64,000 bases of DNA from Mangrovimonas futianensis (GTDB lineage: Bacteria; Bacteroidota; Bacteroidia; Flavobacteriales; Flavobacteriaceae), in NCBI RefSeq assembly GCF_021245805.1, contig NZ_JAJJNF010000002.1, positions 248,001-312,000 on the forward strand. The letters are read 5' to 3'. Every line of letters starts with the position of its first letter. The first letter of the stretch is position 1. Of this stretch, positions 62,271-64,000 are shown in pieces. The notes under the pieces were generated by a model. It was not told where the DNA came from, did not search any database, and saw nothing but the letters and a program-made list of their open reading frames with translations. Both the position numbers and the translations under genes were made by a program.

Positions 62271-62906
62271 TTATATCAACTCTTTATCATCGACAATTTC
62301 AGGTTCCTCACCTCTGTATGAATTAATGTAAATTAAATAGCAAGTGCTTAACCTAACGTAATCATCCGTAAAAAACTCAAGATCAATTAATTCATCAAGG
62401 ATTGTCTTACTAGTAAAAGCCTTAGCTATTACCTTTTCAAACTTCAGCTTTAATTCAACAATCTCCTTATTGTCAGCATTTTTCAATAAAATTTCCATCG
62501 GACAACTATCATAAATAATTAATGTAATAAGGTCATCTGAATTTAGGAATCTAATAAAATGATCGTCAATTTTTTGATTCTTAATTCTTGCTTTAAATTC
62601 CTCTTTATTATTAAGCTCTTTTAATAAAATTTTATACCCATTTTGAGATTTATTAGGTAGAATTTTAGAGTCAATAAGTGAATTTTCAAATTTTGAAATA
62701 CTATCAAAAATATTTAGATCTATTTCAGAAAAAATTTCATTGGATTCTTTGAAAAAATTAATTTGTGAGTTTAATTTCTTCTCTACTTTTTCATTTATAC
62801 AATTAATTAAGTCTGTTTGATAATCTTTATTTTCTTCAGAACAAGAAAATAAAATTAAAACAAATGAACTATATGTTAATTTTATAATTGACCTTACCAA
62901 TTTCAT
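62271..62906 (-). CDS. Lipoprotein of unknown function
   Basis: A 211-residue predicted lipoprotein (MKLVRSIIKLTYSSFVLILFSC). The mature part is helical and rich in Lys, Asp, Glu and Asn, with no motif I recognise. It is monocistronic between the M1 peptidase terminator and pncB. Its AT content looks higher than its neighbours, so it may be a recent arrival. Confidence 0.65.
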   Translation of the reverse strand: MKLVRSIIKLTYSSFVLILFSCSEENKDYQTDLINCINEKVEKKLNSQINFFKESNEIFSEIDLNIFDSISKFENSLIDSKILPNKSQNGYKILLKELNNKEEFKARIKNQKIDDHFIRFLNSDDLITLIIYDSCPMEILLKNADNKEIVELKLKFEKVIAKAFTSKTILDELIDLEFFTDDYVRLSTCYLIYINSYRGEEPEIVDDKELI

Positions 62907-63108
62907 ATGCTTATACACCTCCTTAAAAAGCCTTTAAAATTTGATTTTTAAATGACCTTATTCAAAAAATAAGTTTTTTAAATAATTTAGAATATACTAC
63001 AAATTTTAATCTTGGAATCACATATTAATTCTAAAAATCCATCAATATATGTATCTTTATGCTAATAACATATTCCTTATTTTTTAAAGATTCACCTAAC
63101 ATACCTCT

Positions 63109-64000
63109 ATGAATTTATCCTCTGGTCTTTATACCGATTTATATCAGCTTACCATGGCGCAATCTTACTTTCTCCATGGAAAGCATAACACCGTGGCCAC
63201 TTTTGATTATTTCTTTAGAAAAAACCCATTTGAAAGTGGTTATGTTCTATTCTGCGGTTTGGAGCAAGTTTTAGATTGGCTTGAGGAAGTGTCTTTTTCC
63301 AAAGATGATCTGGCCTACCTCAAGGATCAAGGTTTTAGAGAAGACTTTTTGGAATACTTGGGTGGGTTCTCCTTTAGAGGACATATAAAAAGCATGGAAG
63401 AAGGCCAAGTGGTTTTTCCCTTTGCCCCTATTCTATCGGTTACGGCCTCTGTGGTAGAGTGCCAAATTATTGAAACATATTTGCTCAATATTCTTAACTT
63501 TCAATCGCTGATTGCTACCAAGGCGAGTCGGGTTCGTTATGTGGCAGGAAAACAAGCCATCCTTTCAGAGTTTGGCTTGCGCCGTTCCCAAGGTTATGCT
63601 GGATTATTGGCTTCAAGAGCTGCCTATATTGGCGGGTTTGATAGTACCTCTAATGTATTGGCAGGAAAGGAATTTGAAATTCCCATTTCTGGTACCATGT
63701 CCCACGCGTTTATACAGTCTTACGATGACGAATTAACAGCCTTTATGGCCTATGCCGAGACCTTTCCTGATAATTGCACCTTATTAGTAGATACTTACAA
63801 TACCTTAAAAAGTGGCATGCCTCATGCAATTGAAGTAGCTAAACATTTAAAATCAAAAGGACATCAATTGGCTGCCATAAGATTGGATAGTGGTGATTTG
63901 GCGTACCTATCGCGAACTTGCAGAAACATGCTGGATTCTGCAGGTTTTCCTGAGGTGAAAATCGCAGCCTCAAACCAATTGGACGAGCATGTGATAAGAA
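63109..64000 (+). CDS. pncB: Nicotinate phosphoribosyltransferase, N-terminal part
   Basis: The frame runs open from ATG 63109 to the window edge (about 297 codons). It catalyses nicotinate + PRPP to nicotinate mononucleotide in NAD salvage. Family markers are the start SSGLYTDLYQLTMAQSYF, EFGLRRSQGYAGLLASRAAY, the regulatory-His region SGTMSHAFIQS, VDTYNTLKSG and AIRLDSGDL. Everything after the DSGDL helix is outside the window. Confidence 0.93.
   Translation, partial: MNLSSGLYTDLYQLTMAQSYFLHGKHNTVATFDYFFRKNPFESGYVLFCGLEQVLDWLEEVSFSKDDLAYLKDQGFREDFLEYLGGFSFRGHIKSMEEGQVVFPFAPILSVTASVVECQIIETYLLNILNFQSLIATKASRVRYVAGKQAILSEFGLRRSQGYAGLLASRAAYIGGFDSTSNVLAGKEFEIPISGTMSHAFIQSYDDELTAFMAYAETFPDNCTLLVDTYNTLKSGMPHAIEVAKHLKSKGHQLAAIRLDSGDLAYLSRTCRNMLDSAGFPEVKIAASNQLDEHVIR

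Noticed and set aside
1..64000. CRISPR array
   Set aside because: No regularly spaced repeats of CRISPR type and no cas genes were seen.

Overview
The window looks like a chromosome segment of a marine-type member of the Flavobacteriaceae (Bacteroidota). The evidence is an AT-rich sequence with many lipoproteins ending in LxxC, a type IX secretion C-terminal domain on a metalloprotease, a SusC-like/outer-membrane beta-barrel receptor, a PID-CTERM-like mini-protein, Bacteroidota -7 promoter boxes (TAnnTTTG) and several TTG starts. No ribosomal RNA operon or CRISPR array is present.

Host left arm (1-17487). The edge cuts an alpha-2-macroglobulin-like lipoprotein. It is followed by an isoaspartyl peptidase broken by a one-base deletion, an ALDH7-type aldehyde dehydrogenase, a cytosolic prolyl oligopeptidase, an ABC ATPase, a GreA-like factor with an FAD oxidoreductase, and a secreted reprolysin-like protease. 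Next comes a lipid/ribosome block on the minus strand: DUF177-rpmF, then fabH-accB-accC. pdxA, ribE and a PID-CTERM-like peptide close the arm.

Integrated element (17488-40414, about 22.9 kb). It sits in the 3' part of a tRNA-Met(CAT) gene and is bounded by 43-bp direct repeats. A second, 24-bp direct repeat lies just inside each end and probably binds the integrase arm domain. The element carries its own terminator for the rebuilt tRNA, a tyrosine recombinase, an excisionase-like HTH protein, a gpII/Rep-like replication protein, two RecA-like ATPases, a RadC-like protein, DUF3871, XRE regulators and several orphan proteins. I see no conjugation genes or phage structural genes.

Cargo (22324-33804). 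Nine co-directional genes with near-zero spacing lie between minus-strand backbone genes. They encode an XRE regulator, an MmeI-like adenine methyltransferase whose N-terminal nuclease motif looks lost, a lysine-rich orphan protein, an SF2 helicase, a GIY-YIG (T5orf172-type) protein and a GmrSD-like DUF262/HNH protein. After a 66-nt gap come a two-helix membrane protein, a six-helix histidine-kinase-like protein and a lone receiver domain. I read this as a composite anti-phage island: a split methylation/restriction system, a type IV nuclease, and a membrane/phosphorelay module that I cannot match to a named system.

Host right arm (40447-64000). It holds methylmalonyl-CoA epimerase, rbfA, a LolE/FtsX-type permease, a tRNA-dihydrouridine synthase, an M28 peptidase, a TolB-like lipoprotein, an outer-membrane receptor and lepA. 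A block of ion transport genes follows (CPA antiporter, universal stress protein, SulP, SLC13-type carrier, DUF202). The arm ends with an MBL hydrolase, an S8 protease, an M1 peptidase, an orphan lipoprotein and the first part of pncB. Four convergent host pairs share overlapping 4-nt stop codons.
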